64,000 bases of DNA from Anas platyrhynchos. Lineage: Eukaryota; Chordata; Aves; Anseriformes; Anatidae. The notes beneath the pieces were generated by a model that saw only the letters and a program-made list of their open reading frames with translations, ran no database searches and was not told the DNA's origin. The translations under genes and the position numbers were made by a program. Numbering within the stretch: the stretch's first letter is position 1; the number at the start of each line of letters is the position of its first letter. Positions 21,201 to 33,700 of this stretch are shown in pieces. The stretch is from assembly GCF_047663525.1 (NCBI RefSeq), contig NC_092602.1, positions 7,127,501 through 7,191,500 on the forward strand. The letters are read 5' to 3'.

Positions 21201-23806
21201 AGGCGCTGATCCCCTTGACTTGTTAGGGATATGGCTGGGGCAGGAGGTAGCCATGGTGGGGGCTGTGATGTCCCTGTTTTCCCAGCTGGACTGTGTGCCC
21301 TCCTCAGGGCAGGGCTCGTGCCTTCCTTCTGGTGACACGTGCACCTCAAGGTCCCCTGCCTCTAGGGACAGGCTTGGGGCAGTGGCTGGGTCCCCTTTTG
21401 CTCCCTTCCCTAGTGACCCACAGCCCCTTCCCAGCCCAGGCGTGCTGCCTGTGGCTCTGGTTTCCCACTTTTCTACTCCTCTCCCTGCCAGGTCGCGTGG
21501 CTCGAGCCGGCCGGAGCGGCACTGCCTACTCACTGGTGGCTCCCGACGAGATGCCCTATGTCTTCGACCTCCACCTCTTCCTGGGGCGCCCGCTCATCCT
21601 CGCTGGTGCCCAGGAGCTGCCTGCAGGTAAGGCAAACCCATCACAGACATTGGGGTGACCGCACGTCCCTCCAGGCTCATGTCCTGGCCGCACATAGGGT
21701 TTATTTTTGGAGTCTGTGGTCTTGTGGCAGCCTTTTGGGCTCTCAGAGAAGCGATATGCTCCTATTACAGAGGTGCAGATGGAGAAGGGAGGGTGGGCGA
21801 GCGATGACACGGTGTCCCCTGTGCTCCAGGTGCCGACGGGGTGCTGGGCCGTGTCCCGCGGAGCCTGGTGGACGACGAGGAGTGCCTGCTGCTCACGGAC
21901 CACGAGGGCTCTCTGGAGCTGCGCAGCCTGCGCCGGGTGGCCGACAACGCGCAGAAGCAGTACCTGCGCTCCCGGCCCGGCCCCTCGCCCGAGTCCATCA
22001 AGAGGGTGAAGGACCTGGACACGTCCCAGCTGGGCTTGCACCCGCTCTTCAGTGAGTGCCGCGGGGACGCCGAGGGAGGGGACCTGTCCTGTCCCCTCAC
22101 TGCTGGGCTGATCGGTGTCCCCTTCGCACGCGTATTCTCCAGGTGCTTGCTTCGAAGACACGGAGCTGGAGAGGCTGAAGTTTGTGGACAGCATTAAAAG
22201 CTACAAGGCCAAGGCGGTGAGTTGAGGCCTGACAGGATGGGAGGGGAAGGTCCCTGCGCCTGCAGCATGCAGGACTCGCTCTCTCCCCCCATGCAGACCA
22301 TCTTTGAGATCAACGCCACAGCCCGCACCATGGCCAGCGCCGTCATGCGGTCCAAGCGGCGCCGCGACCATGCCCTCATCCAGAAGTACCAGCGTGGGCA
22401 GCAGGAGAAGCGGGCAGCGGCTCTCCAAGGGCAGGGGCTGCGCCAGGCCCCCCCTGAGCCCGAGGAAAGGGAAGGAGAGGAGGAAAACCTCCAGGTAGAG
22501 GCGCAGGGACAGGGCTGGGCTATGGTTTTGGGGCCAGCACAGTGTCCTGCAGGAACCTGGGCCCCTGGGTTGGGCTGGCAGGGGGACACAGCTCCCCCAG
22601 CCCCCTCCATCCCCTTCCCAGGACGTGTTCTCCGCCGTGGTGGGACGCAAACGGAAACGGGGCCGGGATGGAGAAGACGGTGCCAGGAAGAAGCCGCAGC
22701 AGCCGGCACAGCGGGAGGAGGAGTTCTACGTCCCCTACCGCCCCAAGGACTTCGAGAGCGAGAGGGGGTGAGTCGGGGAGCAATCCCGCTGCCCTCCCAC
22801 AACATCCTGCAGCTGGGGGGCTGCTCTCAGCGCTCCTTTTGTCCTCCCCGCAGGCTGAGCGTGGGCGGCGAGGGCAGCGCCTTTGAGCAGCAGGCAGCTG
22901 GAGCCGTGCTGGATCTCATGGGCGATGAGAACCACAACCTCAACAGGAGCAAGCAGCTGCTGAAGTGGTGAGCAGGGAGGTCAGGGTGGCCAGGGGAGAG
23001 AGGGTTGTACCCCAAGGAGGTATTTTTTTCCAGTTGAAGACTATTTCTTGCTGTCAGACTGTGCAGGGGCAGTTAGAGGTGGACTTTCCGCCACTTCCTC
23101 CCCCTCTGTCCTTCCCAGGGACCGTAAGAAGAAGCGGTTTGTGGGGCTAACGGGCCAGGAGGACAAGAAGAAGGTGCGGACAGAGAGCGGGCGCTACATC
23201 AGCGGCTCCTACAAGAACAACCTGTATCCTGCCCGCGGGCACTGCGCCCTGCAAGGGGAATCGGGAGGCTGAGGGTGCCAGCACCACGTCCTGCAGCGGG
23301 GGAGCTGCCCGGTGCTGGGGCCGGGGAGGGAGGCTGGGCATGTGCTGGGGAGTGGCTGCACATTCCCTTAACCCAGCCCAGCTATGAGAAGTGGAAGCAG
23401 AAGCAGAAAGTTGACGAGCGGGACGACGACGAGGAGGACGAACGAGGCAGGGAGCAGTTCAAAGGGAAGCACAAACGCGGGCAGGGTGAGTACCCCAGCA
23501 GCCCCCACATAGCCCCCCACTCTCTCTCTCTGGCCTCCCAGCGTGGTTTTTACCTCCTCCTCTGCCTGCCTCCATCCCGCAGGACGCCGGCAGCCTGCCA
23601 CGCGGGGCAAGGTGCGCTCGGAGCTGAAGACCAAGCAGCAGATCCTGAAGCAGCGCAAGGCGGCGGCCAAGCAGCGCTTCCTGCAGCGCGGGGGCCTCAA
23701 GCGCCTCAAGGCCAGGAACCGGCAGCGGGTGCAGGAGCTGCGGCAGATGGCCTTCGGGCGCCGCGTGGGCACCACCAAGAAGGGCAAGCTCCGAAAAAGG
23801 CTGTAG
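18261..23806 (+). CDS. DDX54: ATP-dependent RNA helicase DDX54 (complete, 20 coding exons)
   Basis: DDX54 is the nucleolar DEAD-box helicase orthologous to yeast Dbp10, used in 60S ribosome assembly and known as a nuclear-receptor corepressor. Exons: 18261-18326, 18698-18824, 18920-18990, 19071-19256, 19346-19395, 19508-19549, 19701-19796, 19882-20003, 20261-20322, 20433-20564, 20878-21088, 21492-21626, 21830-22051, 22143-22216, 22297-22494, 22622-22767, 22854-22967, 23119-23223, 23382-23485, 23583-23806. All phases agree and sum to 2,487 nt (828 residues). Motifs in order: Q motif with PTPIQRK (~85), ARTGSGKT (103-110), [13 protein letters not shown] (185-188), DEAD (209-212), SAT (240-242), [25 protein letters not shown] (386-398), then the Dbp10 C-terminal region and a lysine/arginine-rich tail. 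Compared with human (881 residues) the N-terminus before SGGFQSMG is shorter and lacks the basic KKKGLRKRRG stretch, so an extra 5' exon may have been missed. The intron after exon 10 is GC-AG. Confidence 0.97.
18488..18672. repeat. Minisatellite in DDX54 intron 1, CCCAGTGTC-type unit
   Basis: Recurring gtcccagtgtccccagt and gtcccactatccccagt units of about 8-18 bp fill much of intron 1. Confidence 0.8.
20565..20877 (+). other. DDX54: GC-AG intron of DDX54
   Basis: The exon ends ...CTCAAGGAG and the intron opens GCAAGT, the standard strong GC donor; no GT donor preserves the EYLKE|LLTAQ junction conserved with human. The acceptor is tctctag. Confidence 0.85.
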
Positions 23807-24303
23807 GAGAGGGGAGCGGGACAGGTGCCGCAGCACGGGGTGGCCAAAAGGCTTCCCCCCCTTTTGCCTGGACATGCTGCCAAGGAGAGACATTAAATCA
23901 CCGGCTGGTTTTGGAGCCTGCCTCCTCTTGGTGCTTGATGCGGGCGGCTTGTGACTGGGGTAATCCCTCCCCGAGCTGCGGCCCTAAAAGAAGCAGGTGC
24001 TGCAGCTCCACAGCTGGGTTGTATTTTGATGGGAAACGGTTTTATCAGCACCAACAGCCTGAACACGAGCAGCTGCTCCCCATTCCCCCCAGGCAGCTGG
24101 GGCCCAGTTGCAAGAGGGCACTGGGGGGGGCAGGCTCTGTCCCAAGGCACTTGGTGCCCCACTGTGCAGGAGCTGTGTTGCCTCTCGGCGTTCCTGGGCT
24201 CGTTGGGGAGCCACCTCCATCCCCAGGGAGGTGCTGGCGTCCTGCAGCTCCCTGCTGGCCTTGGCAGCCTCATCCCAGGGAGGATTTGCCCCCAGGTTGG
24301 GAC
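23807..24303. other. DDX54 and CFAP73 convergent 3' ends
   Basis: An ATTAAA at about 23,892 ends the DDX54 mRNA about 110 bases after the stop. For CFAP73 (minus) only a weak GATAAA-like signal is visible near 24,040, so the tails may come within about 130 bp of each other. Nothing else is seen. Confidence 0.5.
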
Positions 24304-26311
24304 TCACTGGTGGCTCGGAGGCCCCGTGACAGCCCTGTGGTGCCGGGGGCGGGTGGTGGTGGTGAGGCCCAGCCCCGGCTCCTTGGGGCGCAGCTCAGCG
24401 CAGATGGCAGCCAGGTCCTGCAGGCACAGCAGCACCTGCGGAGATGGGGGCTCTGATGCCACAGCCCTCCAGGGAGAGGGATGTCCCCGTGTCCTTCCCA
24501 GCCCCACTGCACTCACCATGTCCAGCTGGGTCTCTGTGTCCTCCAAGGCCACGTCCCTGGGGACCCTCAGGTGCTTGGTGGCGAGCTGGAAGAGGCTCAG
24601 CACCGCCATCCGGATCTGCCCCAGCAGCAGGGCCTTGTGGGCGGCCGCGCTCTGGATCTGGGTCCAGCAGGACTCCTGGGGGATGGACGGACGGACAGAC
24701 AGACAGCCCTGTGCCCCACATCCCCTGCACCTCCCTGCACCCCCAGCCTCGTGCTCCCTCCCCATCACCACCCCACAGCCACCTGCCCTCCACAGGAGAA
24801 CGGGGCCACGATCAGGGGCTTGCACTCCAACCCCTCGCCCCCAAAAGGGGGTCCTGGGGGTCCCGCAGCCCCCCCTTACCCCCTGAAACACATCGTGGCG
24901 GGCGGCCTCCAGGCGTGCACGGAGCTGGAGCACCTCATCCCTGCCCTGCAGGAGCTCACCGCCGGACTCCTCGTGGTACCGCTGGAGCCGAGCCCGGCCC
25001 TGGGCCAGCCTCTGCTGCCCGGCCTCCAGCTGCTGCAGCAGGGCTGCCCGCACCCCCACCAGCGCCCCGAAATGGGCCAGCATGGACGGGACGTCCTGGA
25101 ACTGGGCGGTGGGAAGGGGACGAGGGGTTACAGGAGCACTCAGCCCACCACAGTGCTGCTCACCCTCATTTTGGGGGTTATTTCGTGCTCCAGATCCCCT
25201 CACAGATGCCCCCAACATGGAGCTCAGAGTGCTGGTGGCCCCGGAGGAACACAACCCCGGGGGGACGCGGGATGGGGACGCGCCTTTTGTCACACTCACC
25301 CGCCCCGTGGTGGCCACCACACCCCGCAGGTACTCCCCAAAGACCTGGAGGCCCTGCAGCCGCCGTCGCAGCCGCTCCCTGCGCCTCAGCAGCCCCGCCA
25401 GCTCCTGCTGCAGGCCGTCAGCATCGGTTCCCCTCCATGCCACCCGTGCCCGCTCCCTCCTGGCCGCCGAAACCTGGGGGCGGCAGGGACGGTGGCAGCG
25501 GGGACGCGGCCACATTGGGGCACGGCGCTGAGCCCGGTGGTGCCCACACCTTGAGGAAGGCGTCGAAGCTGAGGGCGACGTCGCGGAGCTGCTCTGCCCG
25601 CTGGCCCAGCCGCTGCCGGCGCCGATCCAGGTCCTCCATCCTCCGCCCAAATCCCTGAGGTGGATTCGCCGCGGCACCCAGGGGTGGTGGGGAGCACAGT
25701 GAGACCACCGCAAACCGCGGTCTTGGTGCCACTTTGGAGGGGTTGCCGGTGGTTTCGATCCCTCTGCGCCCACCAGGCACCCCTCTCCTCGAGCAGGGGG
25801 CACACGGAGGGGCTGGGGGCCGCCCGTACCTCCCGCTGGGCCCGCAAAGCCCCCTCCACCTCCACCAGCTCCCTCCTCTTCAGCAGCAGGCGCGTGGAGG
25901 AAGGCAGCAGCGACACCGAGTCCCCCGCAGGCACCGTCCTGCCCACAGCCCCACGGAGCCCGTCAGGGCCAGCTCGGGACCCCCAGACCCCAAAGGAACC
26001 CCCCTGAGCTCAAGGGAGGGGTCCCAGTGATCACCCATGGTCGCCCCGACCCCACCTCCCCTCCTGCTTCAGCCTCCCCCAGCCCTGACACTGCCGGGGA
26101 TGCAGCCCCCTGCCCTGACCCCCCTGAGGTGCAACCCTCAAACCTCTTCTCCAGCCCCCCTGCACGCCCCTAAATCAGCCCCCAAACCCCCCCAGCTAAC
26201 CCCAGGTGACGGGGAGCCACAGGAGGGCTGGGGAGGGGGGCACGTCGCCTACCAGAGCTGCAGCTTCTCTTGGAAAACCCTACACAAGCTGTCCTCCAGC
26301 CCCGGGGACAT
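24304..26311 (-). CDS. CFAP73: Cilia and flagella associated protein 73 (complete, 7 coding exons)
   Basis: CFAP73 (CCDC42B; MIA2 in Chlamydomonas) is a coiled-coil axonemal protein of the modifier-of-inner-arms complex with CFAP100, near inner dynein arm f. Exons in transcript order: 26253-26311, 25830-25938, 25550-25654, 25300-25473, 24880-25101, 24517-24675, 24304-24435. They sum to 960 nt (319 residues; human about 308), with all phases consistent. The start MSPGLEDSLCRVFQEKLQLW aligns with human ...FRLALQEKLS. LLLKRRELVEVEGALRAQRE and ESCWTQIQSAAAHKALLLGQ with IRMAVLSLFQL match the family. The product is almost entirely charged, Arg/Glu/Gln-rich coiled coil with no signal peptide or membrane segment. 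An almost perfect X-box lies 66-80 bp upstream of the ATG. One continuous minus-strand frame runs through several introns, but exon borders are supported by GT-AG sites and by orthology. Confidence 0.93.
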
Positions 26312-27795
26312 TTTGGGGTGGGGGTGCGGAGGAGCAGGACGCCGGGCAGCCGAGATGGCGGCGGCACCACAGAGCAGTTGCCAGGGGCAGCCGGAGGCAC
26401 CTGCTGCCTCCCACGGGGATTTCCCTGCCGCGGCCCCAAACGTCACCCCACAGGGCAGGGACACGGCCCCATGGACCCCAACGCGTCCCTGGGATGTGTC
26501 TCCGGGATGTGTCCCCCGCCATGGGGGCCCTGCTCGACCCCAGCCCCAGTGGGAGGGCAATTTGGGGTGCTCTGCCCCCCTCCTCCTCCCTGCGCGCCCT
26601 CCCAGCCTTTCTTTTCGGCCCCAAAGCCCCAGGTGTGCTCCCGGAGCCCCCAACCCCATGTTCTGCTCCCCAGAGCTATTTTGGGGGCTCCATGGGGTTA
26701 CATCTGGAGGTGGGTCCCCCTCGCAGCCCTCTGACCGTGCTCCCCCTCTCCCAGGGCCCCCTCCTCACCTCCTTCGGGCTCTCCAGAGCCTCTCCCTGCA
26801 CCCCAGTCCCCCCCAGCCCCCCCACAACCCTCTGCCCCCTTTCAGAGATCACCGTGCACAAGCAGACCCCAAACGCTGCCCCCACAAGTGCTCTGTCCTC
26901 CCCTTACCTTTTCAGCTCCACGTCCTGGCGGGGGCTCAGCCCCTGCTGCCTTGCCCAAGGTGTACACAGCTCCCCCCGTGTGCCCAAGGGTCCTCTCCCC
27001 CCTCGATCCCCTCCTCCAGGTCCCCTCATTCCCCCCACACGCTCTCCAACCCCCCTCCACGCCCCGTGTGCGTGCCCACATCCCCCCACCCAACCCCTCT
27101 GCTTACCCGCAGAGGGATCAGGTTTGATCCGTGCCTTGATCCCCTCCCAAAACACTCTGCCCCCCCCGGTGACCCACCCCACAGACCCCTCCAGGTCTGC
27201 CCCAATCCCCACTCCCCCTCCCCATTCCCTTGTGGCCAGGCCGCAAATTCCAGCTCAGCTCTTCTAGCTTAGATCCACAGCAACATTTCAGAAGAAATTG
27301 GGGAAAAATTATTTATAACAAAAACAGTCAAACCTCCCCCCCCCCAAAAAAAAAAAAATCAGCATCACCCACATATTGCCCTGCCCCTGCAGCACTCGGT
27401 TTTTGTTATCCCAGGGCCCTGCCACTTGGCTGCAGCCCCACAGAGTCCCCCACAGCCCTGGCACCGCTCACGGGGACCGAGCCAGAGCCCGTGCAGGTAC
27501 CCGAGGCTGTGGCAGGCACTGAGGTGAGTGTGGGACCCAGCTCCTGAGCTCTGCGCCTGCGCCACCTCGTTAAAAAGGATACCTGAGATGGAGAGGAACA
27601 GGAGAAGAGGGGAGAAGCAGAGGAACAGGGCTGGGGGAGGACGGAGAGCTGGGCAAAGGAGCGGGGTGCTGAGAACCAGCTGCAGGGCGCTGGCAGTCCC
27701 CGTGCGGCCACGCGGCAGTGGGGATGCCTGAGGCAGGGCTCCCAGATGGAGCTGTGTGCTATGCGCTTCCACGAGAAGGACGGAGATTATGTGCC
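26312..27795. other. CFAP73 upstream region and VSIG10 3' UTR / spacer
   Basis: 26.31-26.45 kb is the CFAP73 promoter. 26.5-27.25 kb is strongly C-rich on the plus strand (many CCCC runs), so long stop-free frames there are compositional. The VSIG10 3' UTR enters from the right. A TATAAA-type variant signal (complement near 27,311-27,316) could end its transcript after about 480 nt, but no AATAAA is seen. No further gene is recognised. Compared with human this spacer is a rearrangement junction. Confidence 0.5.
26377..26391. promoter_or_regulatory. CFAP73: Near-consensus X-box upstream of CFAP73
   Basis: GTTGCC-AGG-GGCAGC matches the RFX consensus (RGYAAC right half) with one mismatch and a 3-base spacer, 66-80 bp before the CFAP73 start codon. 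Ciliary genes are commonly driven by RFX plus FOXJ1 from boxes at this distance. Confidence 0.5.
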
Positions 27796-30700
27796 TCATG
27801 CCTCTTCTCCTCGTGTCTTCTGCAGAGGGACCTCGCCGTGCTGCTCGCCGTCATCACCTACAGAGCAGCAGCACCTCAGCAAGTGCCAAGGAGGTGAGAA
27901 CTGGGGTTCCTCCCTCCCCAGAAGCTGCTTTCCAAAATCCCACAGCTTCACAGCTCCGGCCCCAAAGCAGGCAGCAGGGCTCACCTTCTGCAAGGCAGCT
28001 CAAGTAGGCAGCCGGGGTGCTGCTCCCATTGACCAGCTCGTACTTGGAGCTGCTCACCGCGTCCTCTTCCCCCTTCTCCTCCTCATAGTCGTCATCTTCC
28101 GAGTCCACCAGCACCAAAACGTCGCCCGAGTCCTGGCTCCTGCGGGCAGCAGAGCAAGCAGAGGTGGGCTGAGAGGCTGAGGACAGCTCGTCCTCACCCC
28201 GTCCCTCCAGGCTGCCTCTCCCCTGGCTCAGACACCTCTGCAACGCACCAAAACGAGCGGGTTTTGAAGGGCTCTCCCAGCCTGCACTAACCGTGTGCGA
28301 AGGACAGCTGGTTTCACACCCAGGCCGCCCCCAGCACTCTGCACTGCTTCCCATTCATCTTCCAAAGTCCTCCAACCAGCTCCTGACCATTCATGTACTA
28401 CACTGCCACAGCCCCTCCCGAGCCGGGTTATCCTCCCCTCCTGCACACAGGGGGAACTGGAGGCACCCACACCAGAGTCTTCCCATGCCGCAGCACTGCA
28501 GCTGTGGGAACACAACCAACAAGGGCAAGGAGAGGGAGCAGGGCCACGAGCAGCAGGAAGCAGAGAAACCCAGCACAGCAGAACCCCGCAGAGGCATGTG
28601 CAGCTCTCAGACATCCCCAGGGAGGGAAGGACGCGGTGCAAGCAGTGCAGAGAAGCAGGAGGTTGCTGTTTCTATTTACTCACCGTGTTTTAGGGCTTGG
28701 CAGCACCAAGGAGAAGCTCTCCTGCACGGCCTTCCCCCACGCTACCTGGTGCCTCTGCGTGGCCAGAGGCGAGGCCAAGTGCTCTCCTCGTCCTCCCGCT
28801 CCCCGAGCCACCCCTGGGTTGAGCCCTCCTGTTCCCACCCCAAAAGCCCAGCTTGGCTCTGGTCAGCCCGCCTGGCCCCTGCCCTACGGGAGACCACAGA
28901 TATCAAGAGGCAAACTAGTGAGTCTGTGCAGGGTGGGACAAGGAAAATCAACTCACCTGAACGCAGCACCTAAACGGGAGAGAAGGGAAGGGAAAAGTGC
29001 ATTAGAAACCACCCCCAGAGCAGCCGGTGCTGGTTTTGCCACGCAGCCCCCGCCTGCGGGATGCTCTCTGGCAGGCAGAGGAGGTGCAGAGGAGGAGAGT
29101 TTCTGCCAGAGGGGAAAAGCAATCAGCTCGCCCACACATAGCGAGAGAGCTTGGGAGAAAAGGGGAGAGCAGGGATGGCTCTGCGCAGCTCAGCTCCCTG
29201 CGTTTCCAACCCAGCTCCTCCAGGGCTGACAGGGATTTTGTCTGGGAGCAGGATGAGGCTGAGGGGCTGGGGTAAATCAGCGGGCAGCGCTCCAGGAAGG
29301 ACGGGAGGGTTAGGGACTGAATGAACCCCTGCCCCAGCTGGCGTGGGGGAGAGCTCCTACCTCTGAGGCACAGGAGGGGGTTGTAGTACAAGATGAGCCC
29401 GGAGATGGTGAGAACAGCCATCAGGGACAGGGTCGCCACCGCGCCCACGACTCCAACGATGTTTGTTGGCTCTGCAGACAGAGGAGACACGGGCGGCCAC
29501 CTTGTCAACGGGACACGGATGGATGCTCTCGCTGCACGTCTCAGCGCTGCCTCAGCTCTGATTTCCCATCGCTTCAGTCCCAGCACCACGCAGGGTGCGA
29601 GGCTCAGGCCCCTCTGCTTCACCGACATGGAAAACACCACCACGAGGCCCCTATTTCTGTGTCCACGTGTATTTAGCAGACGCAAATCAATCCCCGTTGC
29701 AGTTCAAGCAGCACCCTGAGTGCTCCTCTACCCCCAAAACACACAGGGAAGGACCAGGGAAGCAGCTGTGCCCCTCTCTGAGTCCCATTAAAACCGAGGT
29801 GAGGAGAATTGGGCCTTTTCACCCTGGCACGAAGGAGCCCAGCCCTGCATCCCACTTGCTGTGAGAGTATCAACAGCCAGCAGGTTCCCAGGAGCAAGCA
29901 AAGCCCCCGGGGCCTCTCCTACAGCTGCAGGGATCTGCGTCCCTGCCTCCCACCGCAACCCCATGCAGCCCCACTCACGCTTCACCGTCAGGCAGACGAA
30001 CATCTCCCGCAGCCCCACGGGGTTCTGCGCCTTGCAGACGTAGCAGCCCCCGTCGGTGCCCTGGGAGCAGTTCTGGATGGTGAGGCGGGACACGTTGCCC
30101 TCCTGGGCGATGAGGAACCTCCCTCCGGGCTGGATCTCCGGCTGGGTGATGCCCCGCAGCCAGCTGAGCCGGGCCGCCGGCACGCCCTCGGTCAGCCGGC
30201 ACGTCAGGGTCACGTTGTCACCCACCAAGCAGGTCTGCGGGGGGTCCGATTCCAGGGAGGGGAGCTCTGAAGGGGGAAAAAAAAAAAAAAAGAAAAAGGG
30301 GATGGCGGAGTTTAATGCAGCAGGAAATCACCATCTGACAAATTAATAAGCGTTAACAGAAGGAAGAGTTGCTGATGGGGCTCCTGATGTTGCTCATGGG
30401 ACTTGAGCAGCCTTCCAAGGAGCTCTGAACAATGTGCAAGTTGCTCACAATCCTATTTTGGGCACCTGCCTTCACATCCACAGGCAGGAATGCTCAGAGG
30501 GCAGCCTGTGGGAAGATGGCAGAGAGAAGGAAGGCAGCCCAGGCATTTTCCTTGGGAGGCGCAGAGTTCTCCTGCAGCCCCAACAAGCCTTCAAGGACAA
30601 ACACAGCTCAGGTTTTCCAAAGCCACTTTCATCAGCCCTTGTTAGAGGCTTATGGGGGACTGGGGGCATGCACAAACACTTTGCCATAAACCCAGCCCCA

Positions 30701-33700
30701 ACAAACTTCATCTCAAGCTGAGCAAGGCACTAAAACCTCCAATCACCTTCTCCGTTGCAGACACAAGTATGAGTGTTTGCAGAGGTGAAAAGTGTGCTGC
30801 TCAGAGATTTGCCAGCCCCCGAAGTTGTACCCAAATCAACACATCGACAACAACCCTCCCATGCTGGATCTCACCTGCAGGACTTCTGTGCCTCGTGCAG
30901 TCACCCCTGCACGAGTCAAACCCTGCCAGGCAGCCTCATTATCATCCCCCTCCTGCCCCACTGCAAGAGCCAGCGAGCCTGACTACTGCCTTCGTGTTCT
31001 GGAGGGCAAAGAACGCCCGGGGTAACCGCCTGCCCCACCATTAGCAGGCTCATTAATAATTACTGTGCTGAGCCAGGCAACTCACTTATCTCCACAGAGC
31101 AGGCAGGCTCCTCCTGCTCCACCACGTGGCTCCCAACACACTTGAAGACTTTGCGGTGGGCGAGGTGGGAGCTGTTCAGGGTTTCCACGTGGGTGTCCGA
31201 GGACCTCGTGGAGCTGATGACCCAGCTGGAGTTCTCCAGATCGTGCCCCTCTTCCCTCCAGTGCAGCGTGGGGTGGGGGTACCCCCCAGGCCAGCTGCAG
31301 AAGAGCTGCAGCATCAGCCCCGAGGAGGAGGTCTCGGCCCAGCACTTCAGGGTGGACTGCGGTGGATCTGTCGGAAGAAGAGCACACTGTTAAAACCACA
31401 TCCAAGTCACGGCTCTTAGCACCCCGGGGCTGGAAGCCCAGCAAGAGCTTGGTTTTCCAATCCTTCTTCAAAGTCTTTAGGGTTTCCCTGCCCGTCTGGC
31501 TCCCTGACCCCATGTCCCTGAGCCCTGGGGGACCACAACTCTGAACGAGGGCCACCAGGGACCAGGCTGTTCTGCAAAATGCAGCCCAGCAACCACTAAC
31601 ACACAGGGGAGGGACAAATTACTGCCACAGCTCTGTCTGACAGAGGTTGTTGTCACCGCATGAGGGCCCAGACTGCCTCTCACACCCCGCGCCGCGCTTT
31701 GCATCACCCACATCCCGCTTGTGGCAGTGGGGACAAACTCCAGCAAAGAAGGGCGGCAGGGTAAGCCACTGTGGCCTCGTGCCAGCACCACTGGGTAACA
31801 GCCAGGAGCAGGTTTGGTATCTCAGTGCAGACACAGCTAAGGGCTGGCAGGATGGGGCAGGAACCAACAGAACCCCAAGGATCCCTTTGTGCAGCCCGAG
31901 TTCCTGCCTCTCTCCCATCAGCTGGCTTCTTTTCGCTCCCAACGCTGGCCGAGAGCAGGGTTTTAGTGCAGAAACTGGGACGTACACACGCCCATACACA
32001 CGCACGTGCCTGTGGAACAGCCACAGGGAGGGATTCCGGACTCTGATCCTGGCAGAACTGCCCCCGTGGCTGGCTTGCCTACTCCCAGAGCTGAACGAGA
32101 CCCCAGTAAGAGACCAGACGCTGCCAAGCAAAGCCCCAGACAAGAGATGTCAGAGGGATGTCTGACACATAATTTGCCGAGCATTTATTCAGGTAACCTG
32201 AGAGGTGACATAATTTAGAGTAAGGGGAAAAAAAATCATAGCACAAAACCCACGTGAGCTCCAACAACATACCTGCTTGGGGCTCGGCTTTCCTGGAACT
32301 ATGTACATGCATTTTTTTATGATCTTTGAAACCACCCTGCTGTGGCAAGAAATTCCTCTGTCACTTCCTCTGTTCCAGCCCTGGGGTGGTCTCGTAACTG
32401 CTCCTGAACCCTGGCTGTGGCTGACAAGAGCAACCTGCCAGCCCCTGAGTCATGGGGAATGGCCCCACACCGAGGGGCAGACCCTGCCAGGGCACTGCAC
32501 GCCTTGTGCCGTCCCCTGGCACCTGCCTCCTAATGCTGTCAGCGTTGTATCCTAGCTCCCAGGCTCTCCCAGCACAACCCTACTCTTCTCCCTAAATGTC
32601 AAGAGCAGATCTGTTCCTCAAAAAGTAAAACTAACAAAATTTACCCCAAAACTAAGAACCTCTCACCCCCCCAGACCACTACAACACCATAAAACACCAG
32701 CAGAAACGGGCTCCACGCTCACAGAAGAGCCGAGAGAGACCCATATCAAATTGCACACAGACAGACCAGGAAATCCCTCGGAGGTGTGCAATTACACGTT
32801 TCCTTCACACCATGTGCTTCTTATCCCAACACAAACACAGAACAGCAGCCCAAGGCCATGGCTGCACCTCTGTCACATTGCTTTCTCTACTCCTTGCGTG
32901 TTTGTTTTATTTTAAATACAGCTTTAACCAGAAAAAAAGGTGCTGCCTGTGCCGGTCAGGTGCACTCCAGCCCAGGCCAAGTTGCTTCAAGGGCCAACAC
33001 CACCGAGTGTGAAAAATAAAAGGCAAGTGCTTCTAACGTGAAGTTGGTAAGCTTCAGCTTCTGGCCTTTGCTGGTGCTGCTCCTGCTGACCAGGAGTCTC
33101 TCTGCCACCTATTTACGGACACCCCCATGGCATGTACCACCTGGGTGACCTTTGGAAGTTAACTGACAAGTTCCGCATTAACAAGTGAATTTCAGAGAGT
33201 GGGATCGACACTCGGCATGCCCACAGAGTTTCAGAAGGGGGAAAAAAATAGTATTGTAAGGAAGCCACCTTAAGATTTCGGACTCCCCCTTCCTGAGCCC
33301 CATGCCTACACATTCTCTGTAGCAGCCTGGGCTTTCTGGATTCCTTTGCTCCAGTCCTCTGTGACCCTCCAACCCCATCTGCAGGTTCCTCGCCCCAGGA
33401 AGGGAATTTTACCTGTGTTAACATTCAGAGATTTAATCTGTACTAAACAGGCACAACTTTTACAACACACACCCTTCACCAAAGGCTGGCAAAGGAGAAA
33501 CACCCTGAATGCAAACAGAAAACAAGCATCACACTGTAAATGTTGACAAAAAGACAAGCAAGCAAGGAAAGAGCTTGTAAAGCACAGTGCCACCGCAACA
33601 GGAAAACTGGCAGCAGCCTTGCCCTCCCCTAAACCCTGGAATATGGGCTGGGGTGGCATAAGGACAGCAGGTCGCCGAGGGGCCTATGAAGATTTCTAAG

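Noticed and set aside
24304-25803. A single 499-codon minus-strand frame across CFAP73
   Set aside because: It reads through CFAP73 introns that happen to lack stops. Orthology and GT-AG borders support the spliced seven-exon model instead.
26037-27272. Two long plus-strand frames (411 and 353 codons) rich in Pro and Ser
   Set aside because: C-rich composition removes stop codons. There is no start context, domain or exon structure, and they overlap the CFAP73 first exon on the other strand.
27825-27895. A possible plus-strand exon with an acceptor (tcttctgcag) and donor (gaggtgagaa)
   Set aside because: The same bases are better explained as the last VSIG10 exon on the minus strand, whose phase fits; the plus-strand frame has no family match.
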